Source: Herbiconiux sp.
GTDB taxonomy: Bacteria > Actinomycetota > Actinomycetes > Actinomycetales > Microbacteriaceae
Reading direction: 5' to 3'
Length of the DNA: 64,000 nucleotides
Assembly: GCF_004297105.1 (NCBI RefSeq)
Contig: NZ_SCVE01000018.1
Span: forward strand, 200,668 to 264,667
Under the pieces are notes generated by a model, which saw only the letters and a list, made by a program, of their open reading frames with translations, ran no database searches and was not told the DNA's origin. The number at the start of each line of letters is the position of its first letter. Positions within the stretch are counted from its first letter, which is position 1. Positions 1 to 9,725 of this stretch are shown piece by piece. A program made the translations under genes and the position numbers.

Positions 1-3000
1 GTGAAGCGATAGGTGTCGCCGAAGGCGCCACCGGTGAGCGAACGGGGGAAGCCGCCGAGCGTGAACGACTGCGGCGACCCCACCGGGGCGTCTGCCGAGT
101 CGAGCTGCTGCACGTAGTACCGCGGATTCGACGGTGCCGCGGGGGTGGGCGCCGAGTCGACCCGCACGTCGACGGTCTTGCCGCTCTGCACCATGGTCAT
201 CGACACCTGAGAGGCGTCGACCTGGCCGGGGCTCGGATAGGCCACGGCCGTCACGATCGACGAGGCGGTGCAGCCGGCCGCGTTGTAGCCCCAGACGACG
301 AAGGAATAGGCGGTGTCGACGGCGGTGAGTCCGGTGAACGTGGCCGTGCGCGCATCCGCCGAGACCGCCTGCTGTGCCACGACGGATCCGCCCGCCTGCG
401 GAGCAGTGGGGCGGCCGGGGGCGGGGGTCGACACCGAGCAGGCCTGAGCGCCGCCCGGAACCGAGGTGGTGCCCGGCGCGAGCTGCTGGGCGTAGTAGCC
501 GGCCACCGCGTTGCCGTTGCCCGCGAAGTCGGGCCAGCTCAGGGTGACGGAGCCCGGTCCGCTGTCGAGGTTCGCGACGGCCGAGACCCCGGATGCGCTG
601 GGAGCGCCGTACGGCGTGCCGGCTGCGCTCGACGACGGCCACACGGCGAGGGCCGGGTAGGCGCCGTTGCGGGCCGTGACGGTGATGGTGGTGGAGGAGC
701 CGTTGGCGAGACCGCGCACGACCGTCGAGCATCCGGAGGCGTCGCACTCCGAACCCGTGGCGTCGACGGTGGCGACCGACTGAGAATTGGCCGTCACGTC
801 GTACTGCCGCACCGCCGAACCGCCGGCACCCACCGAGGCGGCGCCCCAGCGCACCTCGAGCGCACCATCGAGGGGGGCGAGGGAGATCGCTCCGGGTGCC
901 GAGGGCAGGAGGTCGGACCAGACCGGCACCGAATAGGTGGCGGGGTCGGATGAGCCCTGCCCGTTCACCGCCACGACGGTCAGCGTGACCGCATTGGTGG
1001 GGCCGTTGCCCGGCGTGGTGACCGCACAGCTGGTGGAGACGCACCGCGTGGTGACCGAGGACCCGGCCGCTGTTCGGGCGGTGACGTCGAATCCGGTGAT
1101 GGGCGAGTTGTTGGCCACGCCCGGCGAGAAGCGAAGGGCGATGCTGCGGTCGGAGAAGCCGGTGACCGCGAGCCCGGTCACCGCCCCCGGCCTGTCCTGG
1201 ACGGCGATGCGCACGGTACCCCACACCGCCCGCTCGGGGTCGCCGGTGCCGTCCTGCACCTGGTACTGCACCACGATGTCGGCCGGCGCAGCATCCGGAG
1301 CAACCGTGACCTGAAGAACGCTCTTGTCGGCGCTCGGCACGATCGTGACTCCCGCCGGCAGGGCCGCGGCGTCAGCGCCGCGTACCGCCACCACGGTCAG
1401 GGGGGTCTGCGGGAAGGGATTGGTGGCGGAGTCGTTCGCCAGCACGTCGACGGGGGTTGTCGTGCCCCGCGGCGCGATCACGGAGTCGGTGGCCGGCGCG
1501 GCCAGAGGTTTGGTGCTGGGCACCACGGTGACGTCGATGCGGCCGGACGTTCCGGCCAGCCCGTTCGAAGCGACACCGATCGCGAAGGCGCCGGTCGCCC
1601 CTTTCTTCACGCCGACGTCGACGGAGATGGTGAGCGTGGAGCCGAGCAGCACCGCCGAGAAACCTGCCGGCTTCGGATCCAGCACCTGATAGCTCAGCGT
1701 GCCGGCCGCAGACGCCGTGCTCGTGAGCTTCGTGAGGTCGATCACCTTCTGCTGGCCGGGTTCGAACTCGAGCACGGCGCCGTTGAAGACGGGTGGCTGG
1801 TTGTCTCGGGGAGTGACGGTGATCGGCAGCACGAGCGTGGCGGTGCGCGCATCCGGCCCCGTACCGTCGGCGACCTCGAACGAGAGCGAGGCGGGCCCGA
1901 AGTACTTGTCGGCACTCGTGAACACGAGCGTGTCGTCACCGGAGACGAGCGGACTGCCGTCGGCATGCGTGGCCCGCACAGTGTTGGGGTCGGAGATGAC
2001 CACGTCGCGGCCGCCCACCGCCACGACGTAGTCGTTCACGTCGATGCGCAGAGTGGTGCCCGAGACGACGCTCAGTTTGGGTGCACCGGTGCGCAACTGC
2101 GGGAGGGCATCATCGCTGCCGGGCACCCAGATGAATCCGTTCGAGCGCACGTTGGGGTCGTCGGGGTGCGCCACCGTGAAGGGGATGACCTGGCGCTGCT
2201 CCTTCACCTGCACCCGGATGCGCCCGCCGTCGACCCGCGCGACGTCGGAGTAGGCCGGAAGCACCGACAGCCAGAGGTCGGCCGGGCTGCCCTCGGCGAA
2301 GAACACGTTCTTCAGCACGTCGACCTCCACCTCGTCTTTGCCGAGGATGTCGGTGAGCCCGAGCACGGTATCACTGACGAGGGGCCGCGCGAGCGGGGCA
2401 TCCGACCGTACATCGACGGTGGCGAAGGCGGAACTCGTGCCGCCGCGCTCGTTCGCGATCGTGTAGATGAAGCCGTAGCGGCCCTCCGCACCCGGGAGCA
2501 CCACCCGCAGCATGTCGTCGACCACGCTGGCCGTGGCACCGTCGGTGACCGGCTCGACGCCCGTGACCCGGAGCGCGCTGCCATCCGGGTCGGAATCGTT
2601 GTCGAGCACCCGCACGGTGACGGTCTTGCCGGGCCGCGCGAGTACCTCGTCGGGCGTGGCCACGGGGTTGCGGGCGCCGTTCTCGCGAGGGCTGACTCCG
2701 ACCCGTATCGTGCCGCTCGCACGGGCGCCGAGCCGATCGACCACCGTGTAGGTGAAGGTGTCGGTTCCGGTGGAGTAGTCGCCGGCCTCGTAGTCGATCC
2801 AGTCGGTTCCGGTGTCGCTCACCGCGCCTTTCTCGGGAACCGAGTCGAGGCCGAGGAACTGCACGGAGTCGCCGTCGGGATCGATTCCCGAGAGGGGGAT
2901 CGGGATGCGCACGGTCTCGCCCGCGATGACCCGCGCCGTGACGAGCGAGGGCACGGGGGCCGCGTTGGCCGTGGCGTCCGCCTCGCGCACGCTGATGGTG

Positions 3001-5696
3001 ACCTCGGCGCTCGCCCACTGGCCGTCGGGCGCGTCGACGCGGTACACCGCGGTGAAATCGCCGGGGGTGCCGGGGGCCAGGTAGCGCAGGTGCGAGCCGG
3101 AGGTGAAGAGCAGCCCGGAGTCGGGCCCGAGCCCGCGCACGAGGTCGGGGGCGAGCGTGAGGGCGTCGCCATCCGGATGCACGTCGTTGGCGAGCACGGG
3201 GATGTCGACCACGTCGCCCACCCGCACCGACGCCGAGTCGGCCACCGCCACGGGCGGCTGCCGGAGGGTGGGCTCGGGCATCTCGATCACGGTGACCGAG
3301 CCGGTGGACTCGGCGAGGCCGTTCGTGACCCGGTAGCCGAACGACGCGGATCCGCTGTCGAGAGGAGCCGTGAGCGTCACCCGGATGAGGCGCTGCTCGA
3401 GCACCTCCACGCGGTAGCCCGATGTGGCCGCCACCGGGTCGACCCCCGACACGATCAGCACCCCGCCGGCCGGATCGAAGTCGCCCGCGAGCACGTCGAC
3501 GAGCACGCTCGTGCCCTGGCGGGCGAACGCCGAGTGCGGCACGGTGACGGGCTTCGTGTTGGCGTCGGGCGGCAGGCTCGCGATCACCCGGATCACCCCG
3601 GACGCCGTGCGCGTGCCATCCGTCACCGCATAGTCGACGATGCGGTCGCCCGCCTGCTCGGCGGTGATGCGCACGACCCCGCCCGAGTAGTCGGGGTTCA
3701 GGGTGATCTGCTCCTGCGCGGGCACGTTCGAGAGTCGCAGTTCGGGGCCACCGCCCTGCACGTGCTCGAGCGGCGACACCTCGATCTCCTGACCCACGTG
3801 CGCGAGCACCACGAAGCCGTCGGCGGTGAGGGGCACCTGCTCGGGCGAGTGCGACTGCACCGAGAGCGTTCCGGCGGATGACGCCCGCCCGTCGCTCACC
3901 GTGAGGGCCACCTCCTTGGCGCCGGACGACTGCCCCGAGTCGGTGAACGTCACCCGGCCGTCGGGCGTGAACGCCACAGCGTCGGGTGCCGCGGTGCCCG
4001 CGGTCTGCAGGTAGAAGGCGTCGCCGTCGGGGTCGAACCAGTCGCTTCGGATGTCGGCCTCGGCGCGGCCGCCGAGCGCCACGTCGATCGAGGTCGCGCT
4101 GCTCTGCACCGGCGGGGAGTTCTCCTCCGGGGAGCGCACGGTCACCCGCACGACGGCGGCATCGGTGCCGCCGCGACCGTCGGAGACCGTGTAGCCGAAG
4201 CTGATCTCGCCGGAGGCGTTCGCCGGCAGGGTGAGCTGCAGCTGCTGATCGTCGGAGATGCGCTCGACGCTCCAGTCGACGCCGGAGGGGACATCGACCG
4301 AGTCGATCACCACGACATCGCCGTTGGGGTCGTAGTCGTTCAGCAGCACCGGCAGCACGGTGGAGCGGCCGGGTCGGGCACCGAGGTCGTCGTCGTTCGC
4401 CACCGGAGGCCGCTGGGTCGGATCGGCCACCACCGGCTGGTCGGTGACGGTGTCGGTCGCGGCGTTGTCGGTCGAGGTGTCGGGGAGAAGCGCATCCCAG
4501 TTGTCGATCGGTGCGTTCTGGCGCGTGACGTCCCAGGAGCGGCCCGACACGGCGTCACTGAGCAGCACGCCGTCTCCGCCGTTGGTTCGGAAGGTGAGCG
4601 AGTCACCGGATGCGGCGCCCTCGAGAGTGCCCGACACGGGATCGCCGGCGCACTGCGACCAGGTGGTGCCGTCGGTCCAGGCCGCGTACCAGCATCCGTC
4701 GACCCGCACGGGGCGCACGGAGGTGCCGGAGCGGCCGTCGGCCAGCACGGTGACCGAGCCGTCGGCGAGCGAGACCTGTTCGAGAGTGGAACCGGTGGCC
4801 ACCAGCACGCCGGGAGCGGCAGTGGAGGCCTGTTGGAGCCACGAGCGGGCGGATGCGGCCACCGCCCCTGTTCCGGCCGAACCGGCTGGGTCGTCGACGC
4901 CGGTGTTCTGGCCGGTGGTGCCCGCGGCGTCGACGCTCGAGCCGGGGTCGGTCGCCGCGCCGCCGACCGGGAAGACCCCCGAGGTCGTGATCACCGATCC
5001 GCTGGTGCGATCGAGTACCGCCCAGGTCTCGCCCACGGCCGTGATCGACAGCGAGTCGTCGCTCTGCACCTCGATCGGCCAGCTCGCCGCACCGTCTGCT
5101 GCAGTGGCGCCCGCGCCGGGATCGATGGCGAACACCGAACCCGTGGCGCTCGACACCGCGAACACCGTGCCGTCGGCCGAGACCACGGTGTCGCCGCCGG
5201 CTCCGAGAGTGACGTCCGGCGGTGCCGAGGCGTCGAACGCCGAGAGCGCACCCGGTGTGGTGAACCAGACATCACCCGTGGTGTAGGAGGTGATCACGGC
5301 GACCCCGGCGGTGAGGGCGATGTCGACGTCGCCGACGGGGAGCGCGATCGTCTCCCCCACATCCGCCGCGGCCGTGTCGATCAACCGCGCCTGGCCGCCG
5401 CCGAGTTCGCTCACCACGACCGTCTGCCCGAACTGGCTCACCGAGAGCGAACCCGATTCGACCCGAACGGCCGAGTTGAGCTCGCCCACCATGGGGTTGG
5501 CGCGGCCCGCCGCCTGATGCAGATTGCTGGTGACCCACACAGCAGCATCGTCGAGGTCGATCTTCTGGGCGGTGTAGCCCGTCGACACAGCGGCCGAGAC
5601 GGCCACGAGCGTGCCCACCAGGGTGGCGCCCGCGATGGTGGCGGCGAGCGACTTGTGCGAGGTGATCCAGGCGCCGGCGCGCGAAGCGCTCGTCAT
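1..5696 (-). CDS. Giant Ig-like/fibronectin-repeat surface protein (3' end cut by window)
   Basis: The reading frame stays open from an ATG at 5696 to the left edge, so about 1,898 residues are visible and the stop lies outside. The N terminus has one membrane segment (about residues 17-37), followed by a region of about 350 residues with the motif WVTSNLHQAAGR and a propeller-like composition. Next come roughly ten tandem Ig/cadherin-like modules of about 90 residues, each with a core like VLLNDYDPNGD and an ending like YTVSDGRGGT. The last 300 or so visible residues look like FN3 modules. The ATG overlaps the kinase stop (ATGA), so the two are translationally coupled. Proteins of this type often sit with MoxR, DUF58 and transglutaminase genes in related actinobacteria; those would lie to the left and are not seen here. 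It is probably a membrane-anchored extracellular stalk or adhesin. The ligand is unknown. Confidence 0.85.
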   Translation of the reverse strand, partial: MTSASRAGAWITSHKSLAATIAGATLVGTLVAVSAAVSTGYTAQKIDLDDAAVWVTSNLHQAAGRANPMVGELNSAVRVESGSLSVSQFGQTVVVSELGGGQARLIDTAAADVGETIALPVGDVDIALTAGVAVITSYTTGDVWFTTPGALSAFDASAPPDVTLGAGGDTVVSADGTVFAVSSATGSVFAIDPGAGATAADGAASWPIEVQSDDSLSITAVGETWAVLDRTSGSVITTSGVFPVGGAATDPGSSVDAAGTTGQNTGVDDPAGSAGTGAVAASARSWLQQASTAAPGVLVATGSTLEQVSLADGSVTVLADGRSGTSVRPVRVDGCWYAAWTDGTTWSQCAGDPVSGTLEGAASGDSLTFRTNGGDGVLLSDAVSGRSWDVTRQNAPIDNWDALLPDTSTDNAATDTVTDQPVVADPTQRPPVANDDDLGARPGRSTVLPVLLNDYDPNGDVVVIDSVDVPSGVDWSVERISDDQQLQLTLPANASGEISFGYTVSDGRGGTDAAVVRVTVRSPEENSPPVQSSATSIDVALGGRAEADIRSDWFDPDGDAFYLQTAGTAAPDAVAFTPDGRVTFTDSGQSSGAKEVALTVSDGRASSAGTLSVQSHSPEQVPLTADGFVVLAHVGQEIEVSPLEHVQGGGPELRLSNVPAQEQITLNPDYSGGVVRITAEQAGDRIVDYAVTDGTRTASGVIRVIASLPPDANTKPVTVPHSAFARQGTSVLVDVLAGDFDPAGGVLIVSGVDPVAATSGYRVEVLEQRLIRVTLTAPLDSGSASFGYRVTNGLAESTGSVTVIEMPEPTLRQPPVAVADSASVRVGDVVDIPVLANDVHPDGDALTLAPDLVRGLGPDSGLLFTSGSHLRYLAPGTPGDFTAVYRVDAPDGQWASAEVTISVREADATANAAPVPSLVTARVIAGETVRIPIPLSGIDPDGDSVQFLGLDSVPEKGAVSDTGTDWIDYEAGDYSTGTDTFTYTVVDRLGARASGTIRVGVSPRENGARNPVATPDEVLARPGKTVTVRVLDNDSDPDGSALRVTGVEPVTDGATASVVDDMLRVVLPGAEGRYGFIYTIANERGGTSSAFATVDVRSDAPLARPLVSDTVLGLTDILGKDEVEVDVLKNVFFAEGSPADLWLSVLPAYSDVARVDGGRIRVQVKEQRQVIPFTVAHPDDPNVRSNGFIWVPGSDDALPQLRTGAPKLSVVSGTTLRIDVNDYVVAVGGRDVVISDPNTVRATHADGSPLVSGDDTLVFTSADKYFGPASLSFEVADGTGPDARTATLVLPITVTPRDNQPPVFNGAVLEFEPGQQKVIDLTKLTSTASAAGTLSYQVLDPKPAGFSAVLLGSTLTISVDVGVKKGATGAFAIGVASNGLAGTSGRIDVTVVPSTKPLAAPATDSVIAPRGTTTPVDVLANDSATNPFPQTPLTVVAVRGADAAALPAGVTIVPSADKSVLQVTVAPDAAPADIVVQYQVQDGTGDPERAVWGTVRIAVQDRPGAVTGLAVTGFSDRSIALRFSPGVANNSPITGFDVTARTAAGSSVTTRCVSTSCAVTTPGNGPTNAVTLTVVAVNGQGSSDPATYSVPVWSDLLPSAPGAISLAPLDGALEVRWGAASVGAGGSAVRQYDVTANSQSVATVDATGSECDASGCSTVVRGLANGSSTTITVTARNGAYPALAVWPSSSAAGTPYGAPSASGVSAVANLDSGPGSVTLSWPDFAGNGNAVAGYYAQQLAPGTTSVPGGAQACSVSTPAPGRPTAPQAGGSVVAQQAVSADARTATFTGLTAVDTAYSFVVWGYNAAGCTASSIVTAVAYPSPGQVDASQVSMTMVQSGKTVDVRVDSAPTPAAPSNPRYYVQQLDSADAPVGSPQSFTLGGFPRSLTGGAFGDTYRF

Positions 5697-7132
5697 CCGA
5701 GGCTCGCGCACTTCTCGGAGCTGGCCTCACCCGACTTGCCCGAGCGCACCACGGCGACGGTGATGCACACCGACGACCCACTGGTGGGATAGGCGGCGAA
5801 CTCGCGGCTGCGCTGCACCGAGCTCTGCCCGCCCGTGGTGGTGACACGGTAGCTGTCGGCCGAGCCGAGGCCCGGGTCGTCCCAGCTGAAGAGCACGCGG
5901 TCGCCCTGGGTGGTGGCCGTGATGGTGCCAACCTGGGGGATGCCGCGTGCGGAGAGCTGCTGGGCGATCGCCACGCCGCCGCCCACGAGGCCGAGCAGCA
6001 CCACGACGGATGCCGCGATGAGCCAGACCCGGCGCGACTCGGGGCGGCGCCCGTCTCGCCCGCCCGACCCGCGGTCGCTGCGGCTGCGGCTGCGCGAGCC
6101 GGTGGTGGCGGTGCGCGAATCGGTCGAACCCGATCCGCCGGTGGCGGAGATGCCGCGTGACCCGGCGGCGCCGCTCCGCCGACGCCGCCGCGAGCCGCTC
6201 GGCACGGCATGCAGCACGGTGCGGTCGATCGGATCGCGGGCGAAGTCGCTCGCCCACTCCGCCATCGCGATCTCCGCGGTGGTCTGGCTGAGGCCGAGCT
6301 CGCTCTCGACGCCTTGAAGTTCGCGCAGCAGCTCGAGCGCCGAGGACTGCCGTGCGGCAGGGCTCTTCGACATGCCCCGCCCGAGGATGCGCTCGAGCGA
6401 CACCGGCACATCCGTGCGCCCGATCGGAGCGAGACGTGCTTTGGCGATGCGCTTCGCGAGCTCGCCGGGAGTCGACCCACCACCGGCAACTTCGAACGGC
6501 GACCGGCCCGCGAGGAGCGAATACAGGGTGGCGCAGAGAGCCCAGACCTCAGAGGCGACCGTGCCCTGAGTGGTCTCGGCGATGACCTCGGGGGCCGACC
6601 ACGGAATCGACAGGCCCACCGCCTCCGCCGCCGCGGCCGCACCTCGGGTCGACGACGAGATGCCGAAGTCGGAGAGCACCGGCGACCCGTAGGCCGTCAG
6701 CAGGATGTTCGACGGCTTCACGTCACGGTGCAGAATGCCCTGCTGGTGCGCCGTGTGCAGGGCTCCCGCGATCTTGACCCCGATGCGCAGCACCTCTGCC
6801 ACCGGGAGGGGCTCACGACGGTAGCTCTGCCCGAGCGACGAGGAACAGAGCTCCATCACCAAGAAGGGCCGGCCATCGGATGACACACCCGCCTCGTACA
6901 CGGTGAGGATCGACGGATGCGCGCTCAACGTGGCCATCAGGTCGGCCTCGACCTGGAACATCCGCCGCACCTGCTCGTTGACCACCTCGGGCAGCATCAC
7001 CTTCACGGCCACCTGGCGGCGCGGCATGTTCTGCTCGAACAGGAACACGTCGGCGAAGCCGCCCGAGCCGAGCACCCGGAGAGCGGTGAAGCCGGGCAGC
7101 GCGGGAGGGGCGGAAGGAAGTCGACGAGCCAC
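5693..7132 (-). CDS. Membrane Ser/Thr protein kinase (PknB-type) with extracellular FN3-like domain
   Basis: This is a 479-residue Hanks-type kinase. It has the glycine loop GSGGFADV (22-29), Lys44 in VAVKVM, HRDVKPSN with catalytic Asp137, DFGIS with Asp155, and an APE motif. A basic, Ser/Gly-rich linker (about 310-370) leads to one membrane helix (about 372-394) and an extracellular tail of about 85 residues that resembles a fibronectin type III fold rather than PASTA repeats. It lies 6 nt after the PP2C gene and overlaps the start of the giant surface protein by 4 nt. The FHA, phosphatase, kinase and surface protein therefore look like one phospho-signalling operon. The external tail may sense or contact the surface protein; that is inference. 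Confidence 0.93.
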   Translation of the reverse strand: MARRLPSAPPALPGFTALRVLGSGGFADVFLFEQNMPRRQVAVKVMLPEVVNEQVRRMFQVEADLMATLSAHPSILTVYEAGVSSDGRPFLVMELCSSSLGQSYRREPLPVAEVLRIGVKIAGALHTAHQQGILHRDVKPSNILLTAYGSPVLSDFGISSSTRGAAAAAEAVGLSIPWSAPEVIAETTQGTVASEVWALCATLYSLLAGRSPFEVAGGGSTPGELAKRIAKARLAPIGRTDVPVSLERILGRGMSKSPAARQSSALELLRELQGVESELGLSQTTAEIAMAEWASDFARDPIDRTVLHAVPSGSRRRRRSGAAGSRGISATGGSGSTDSRTATTGSRSRSRSDRGSGGRDGRRPESRRVWLIAASVVVLLGLVGGGVAIAQQLSARGIPQVGTITATTQGDRVLFSWDDPGLGSADSYRVTTTGGQSSVQRSREFAAYPTSGSSVCITVAVVRSGKSGEASSEKCASLG

Positions 7133-7138
7133 GTCTGC

Positions 7139-7981
7139 TCAGTCCAGGTCGGGATCACGCCGACGGGAACCGCTGCCCGAGCCGCCCTCCACGTCGGAAC
7201 GCTCGTCGGACTCCACATCGACCACCACGACGGTGACGTTGTCGCGGCCGCCGTTGGCGAGGGCGGCCGCGAGCAGTTCGCTGGCGGCGTGCTCGGCCGA
7301 GGACGTGGTGGAGAGATAGTGCTTGATGCCGTAGTCGGTGAGTTCTTTGGTGAGGCCGTCGGAGCAGGCGAGGATGCGCTGCCCCGCCACCACCGGCAAC
7401 GTGGAGTAGTCGGGGATCGGCTTCTCGTGGAAGCCCACCGCGCGGGTGATGACGTTGCTGTCGGGGTGGTGGTCGGCCTGCTCCTTGGTGATGAGGCCCG
7501 CGTCGATGAGCTCTTGAACGACGGAGTGATCGACCGTGAGCTGCTTCAGCTCGCCCTCGGCGAAGAGGTAGACACGGGAGTCGCCGATGTTGAACACCAT
7601 CCAGGCGAGGTCGTCGTCGACCTCGGCGAGGGCCACGCCGGTGACGGTGGTGCCGGTGCCGAGCACCGACTCGTCTCCCACGCGGTCGATGTCGGAGAGG
7701 GCGCGCAGGAGCTGCTTCTCGATGGCCTCGGCGGTGGTGACCGCATCCGTGATCTCGCCGAGCCGCTCCACGACGGCGGCGCTCGCGATGTCACCGGCGG
7801 AGTGCCCGCCCATGCCGTCGGCCACGGCGAAGACCGGGAGATCGGAGATCGAGCTGTCTTCATTGCCGGCCCGTTTGTTGCCCACGTCGGAGAGCGCGGC
7901 CCATGACAGGGTGACGCGACGCGGGTGCGCGCCCTGGCGCGTGACGTTGACGCGCGCGCTCGTTCGACCGATCTGGGTCAC
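7139..7981 (-). CDS. PP2C-family Ser/Thr protein phosphatase
   Basis: This 280-residue soluble phosphatase carries the PPM/PP2C metal-binding motifs in order: GNEDS, ADGMGGH, GTGTTVTG, NIGDSRVY, DHSVV, ITRAVG, CSDGLT and GRDNVTVV. It should remove phosphate from Ser/Thr substrates of the adjacent kinase. The start is GTG, supported by a good ribosome site (caggag, about 8 nt upstream). The Ser/Gly/Arg/Asp-rich tail of about 25 residues has no recognised domain. It sits between the FHA gene (31-nt gap) and the kinase gene (6-nt gap). Confidence 0.94.
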   Translation of the reverse strand: MTQIGRTSARVNVTRQGAHPRRVTLSWAALSDVGNKRAGNEDSSISDLPVFAVADGMGGHSAGDIASAAVVERLGEITDAVTTAEAIEKQLLRALSDIDRVGDESVLGTGTTVTGVALAEVDDDLAWMVFNIGDSRVYLFAEGELKQLTVDHSVVQELIDAGLITKEQADHHPDSNVITRAVGFHEKPIPDYSTLPVVAGQRILACSDGLTKELTDYGIKHYLSTTSSAEHAASELLAAALANGGRDNVTVVVVDVESDERSDVEGGSGSGSRRRDPDLD

Positions 7982-8012
7982 TGGATTTGCTCCTGACAGT
8001 TATCCGGGAATC

Positions 8013-9080
8013 CTAAACGGTGATCCCGGAGGTTCCCCGGTCTCGCGACGAGATGTGGATAACGTTTCCGTCGCCGATTTCGACGATAGCCGACCCGGTC
8101 ACCACCACCGAATCACCTTGCCGCAGCCGGGTGACCCGCGCGCCCTCTTCTGACACCCGCGTACCGTTGCTCGATCGGAGGTCGGTCACCACCGCCGTGG
8201 AGCCGACGGGAGCGATCTCGACGTGATTGGCCGAGACGGCGCTGGTGGGCGAGGCGACCTCGACGAGCACCGCCTGCTCGCCCGAATAACTCTGGCGTGG
8301 ACGGGGTCGACGGCCGATCACCACAGGGTGGTCGAGGGGCCGGGCCGGGCCGTCGCCCACCCGCAGCTCGAAGGCGGCGGGCCCTGAGGGGGGTTGCTCG
8401 GCGGCCGGTCGTTCCGCGGCGGGTCGTTCTGCAGCGGGCGACTGTGCTGCGGGCGACTCTGCGGCGGGTTCCTCACGGCCAGGTGGAGGGGTGTCGAGGG
8501 TTCGGGCGGAGACGATGGTGTCGTCATCCGGGTCGCCTGCCCGATCGGAGGCCGCATCGTTCCTCAGGGGCGATACCGGAGCGGCATCGCACTCCGGGAG
8601 GAAGTCGTCGCTGGAGTCGGCCCAGACCACCCGGGAGGCGCGCACGATACCGGTGACGAGCCGATCCGCACCGGCGGGCAGCCGCAGCGCCGACTCGGGG
8701 ACCGGAGGGAGGGTGCCGGCCGTGACGCCGATGACATCGACGAACTGGGCGAGCGCCCACGGTTCGGCGCCCTGCGATCCGAATCGCCGCGACCCGCCCA
8801 CGGAGAGCACGTCGATCGCCGCCGAACCACGAACCACGGCCAGCACGGTGCGCGGCCCGCTGGAGTCGAAGCTCACCACGCTGAACGAGGCGGCTTCGGT
8901 TGCGCCCCGCAACGGGATGCTCGACACCACCGACTCGAGGGATGCACCCTCCGCCTGCATCGCCGCCCACACGGCGTCGAGCACGGCGGCGGGCAGCTCG
9001 CTCGGCAGCGCCGCCATGATCGGCCACGCGGCCAGAACGGTCCACTCCCCCTGGGCGGGAACGAATCGAAGACTCCCCAT
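8013..9080 (-). CDS. FHA-domain protein
   Basis: The protein has 355 residues. The C-terminal ~100 form an FHA phosphothreonine-binding domain with VIGRRPRP, SANHVEI and DLRSSNGTRV, matching the usual GR...S..H...SNGT pattern. The N-terminal ~200 residues are unassigned, and the middle is a Pro/Ala/Glu-rich spacer of short repeats (ESPAAQSPAAERPAAE). I chose the ATG at 9080 over a longer frame because MGSLRFVPAQGE begins the conserved-looking part and a TACCGT hexamer lies 7 nt upstream, as at other likely leaderless starts here. It probably reads kinase signals for the operon downstream. Confidence 0.88.
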   Translation of the reverse strand: MGSLRFVPAQGEWTVLAAWPIMAALPSELPAAVLDAVWAAMQAEGASLESVVSSIPLRGATEAASFSVVSFDSSGPRTVLAVVRGSAAIDVLSVGGSRRFGSQGAEPWALAQFVDVIGVTAGTLPPVPESALRLPAGADRLVTGIVRASRVVWADSSDDFLPECDAAPVSPLRNDAASDRAGDPDDDTIVSARTLDTPPPGREEPAAESPAAQSPAAERPAAERPAAEQPPSGPAAFELRVGDGPARPLDHPVVIGRRPRPRQSYSGEQAVLVEVASPTSAVSANHVEIAPVGSTAVVTDLRSSNGTRVSEEGARVTRLRQGDSVVVTGSAIVEIGDGNVIHISSRDRGTSGITV

Positions 9081-9222
9081 GCGGCCCACGGTACCGGCAA
9101 AGACCTCCGGACCCGGTGGATGCCCGCCATCCGCGCGGCTGACGCGCTCTCGACCGCCTGCCCACACATCGCCGACAACTGATGTTTTCGGCACTCATCG
9201 GCCTGATCTGCTACGGATTCGC

Positions 9223-9251
9223 TTGCCGAGGGGGTTTCCACCTGACAGGAT
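9223..9251 (+). promoter_or_regulatory. Predicted promoter of the Lrp gene
   Basis: TTGCCG (9223-9228), a 17-nt spacer and CAGGAT (9246-9251) are followed by 6 nt and the ATG at 9258. The spacing fits a sigma-70 promoter that would begin transcription at or next to the start codon, giving a leaderless mRNA. There is no convincing Shine-Dalgarno sequence. Lrp proteins commonly regulate themselves, so this region is also where an operator would be expected. Confidence 0.5.
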
Positions 9252-9257
9252 CGAGCC

Positions 9258-9725
9258 ATGAGCACGAAACCGCGGTCACCTCAGCTCGACGACACCTCCA
9301 AGGCCATCATCGAGCAGTTGCAGGATGACGGCCGCCGCTCGTATGCCGAGATCGGCAAGGCCGTGGGTCTCAGCGAGGCCGCCGTGCGGCAGCGCGTGCA
9401 GAAGCTCACCGACTCCGGTGTGATGCAGATCGTGGCCGTCACCGATCCCCTGCAGCTCGGGTTCTACCGGCAGGCGATGATCGGCCTCAAGGTCTCGGGC
9501 GACACCCGGGTGGTGGCGGATGCGCTCGCCACGATGCCGTCGGTCGACTACGTGGTTCTCACCGCGGGAACCTTCGACATCCTGGCCGAAGTCGTCTGCG
9601 AAGACGACGACGACCTGATCACGCTGCTGAATGCCGAGATCCGGCAGCTCGACGGCGTGATCTCCACGGAAACATTCGTCTATTTGAAGCTGCACAAGCA
9701 GCTCTACAACTGGGGTACACGATGA
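9258..9725 (+). CDS. Lrp/AsnC-family transcriptional regulator
   Basis: The protein has 155 residues: an N-terminal winged HTH (about 10-60, with IIEQLQDDGRRSYAEIGKAV and SEAAVRQRVQKL) and a C-terminal RAM effector domain (about 75-150). It overlaps the aminotransferase by ATGA at 9722, so the regulator leads the operon it most likely controls. Lrp proteins usually sense amino acids or amines. The neighbours suggest an amine or amino acid substrate here, but the effector is not known. Confidence 0.92.
   Translation: MSTKPRSPQLDDTSKAIIEQLQDDGRRSYAEIGKAVGLSEAAVRQRVQKLTDSGVMQIVAVTDPLQLGFYRQAMIGLKVSGDTRVVADALATMPSVDYVVLTAGTFDILAEVVCEDDDDLITLLNAEIRQLDGVISTETFVYLKLHKQLYNWGTR

Noticed and set aside
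1965..3881. Open plus-strand frame of 638 codons within the giant surface protein gene
   Set aside because: It is antisense to clear Ig-like repeats and its translation is His/Arg/Gly-rich without motifs. It is an effect of high GC at third positions.
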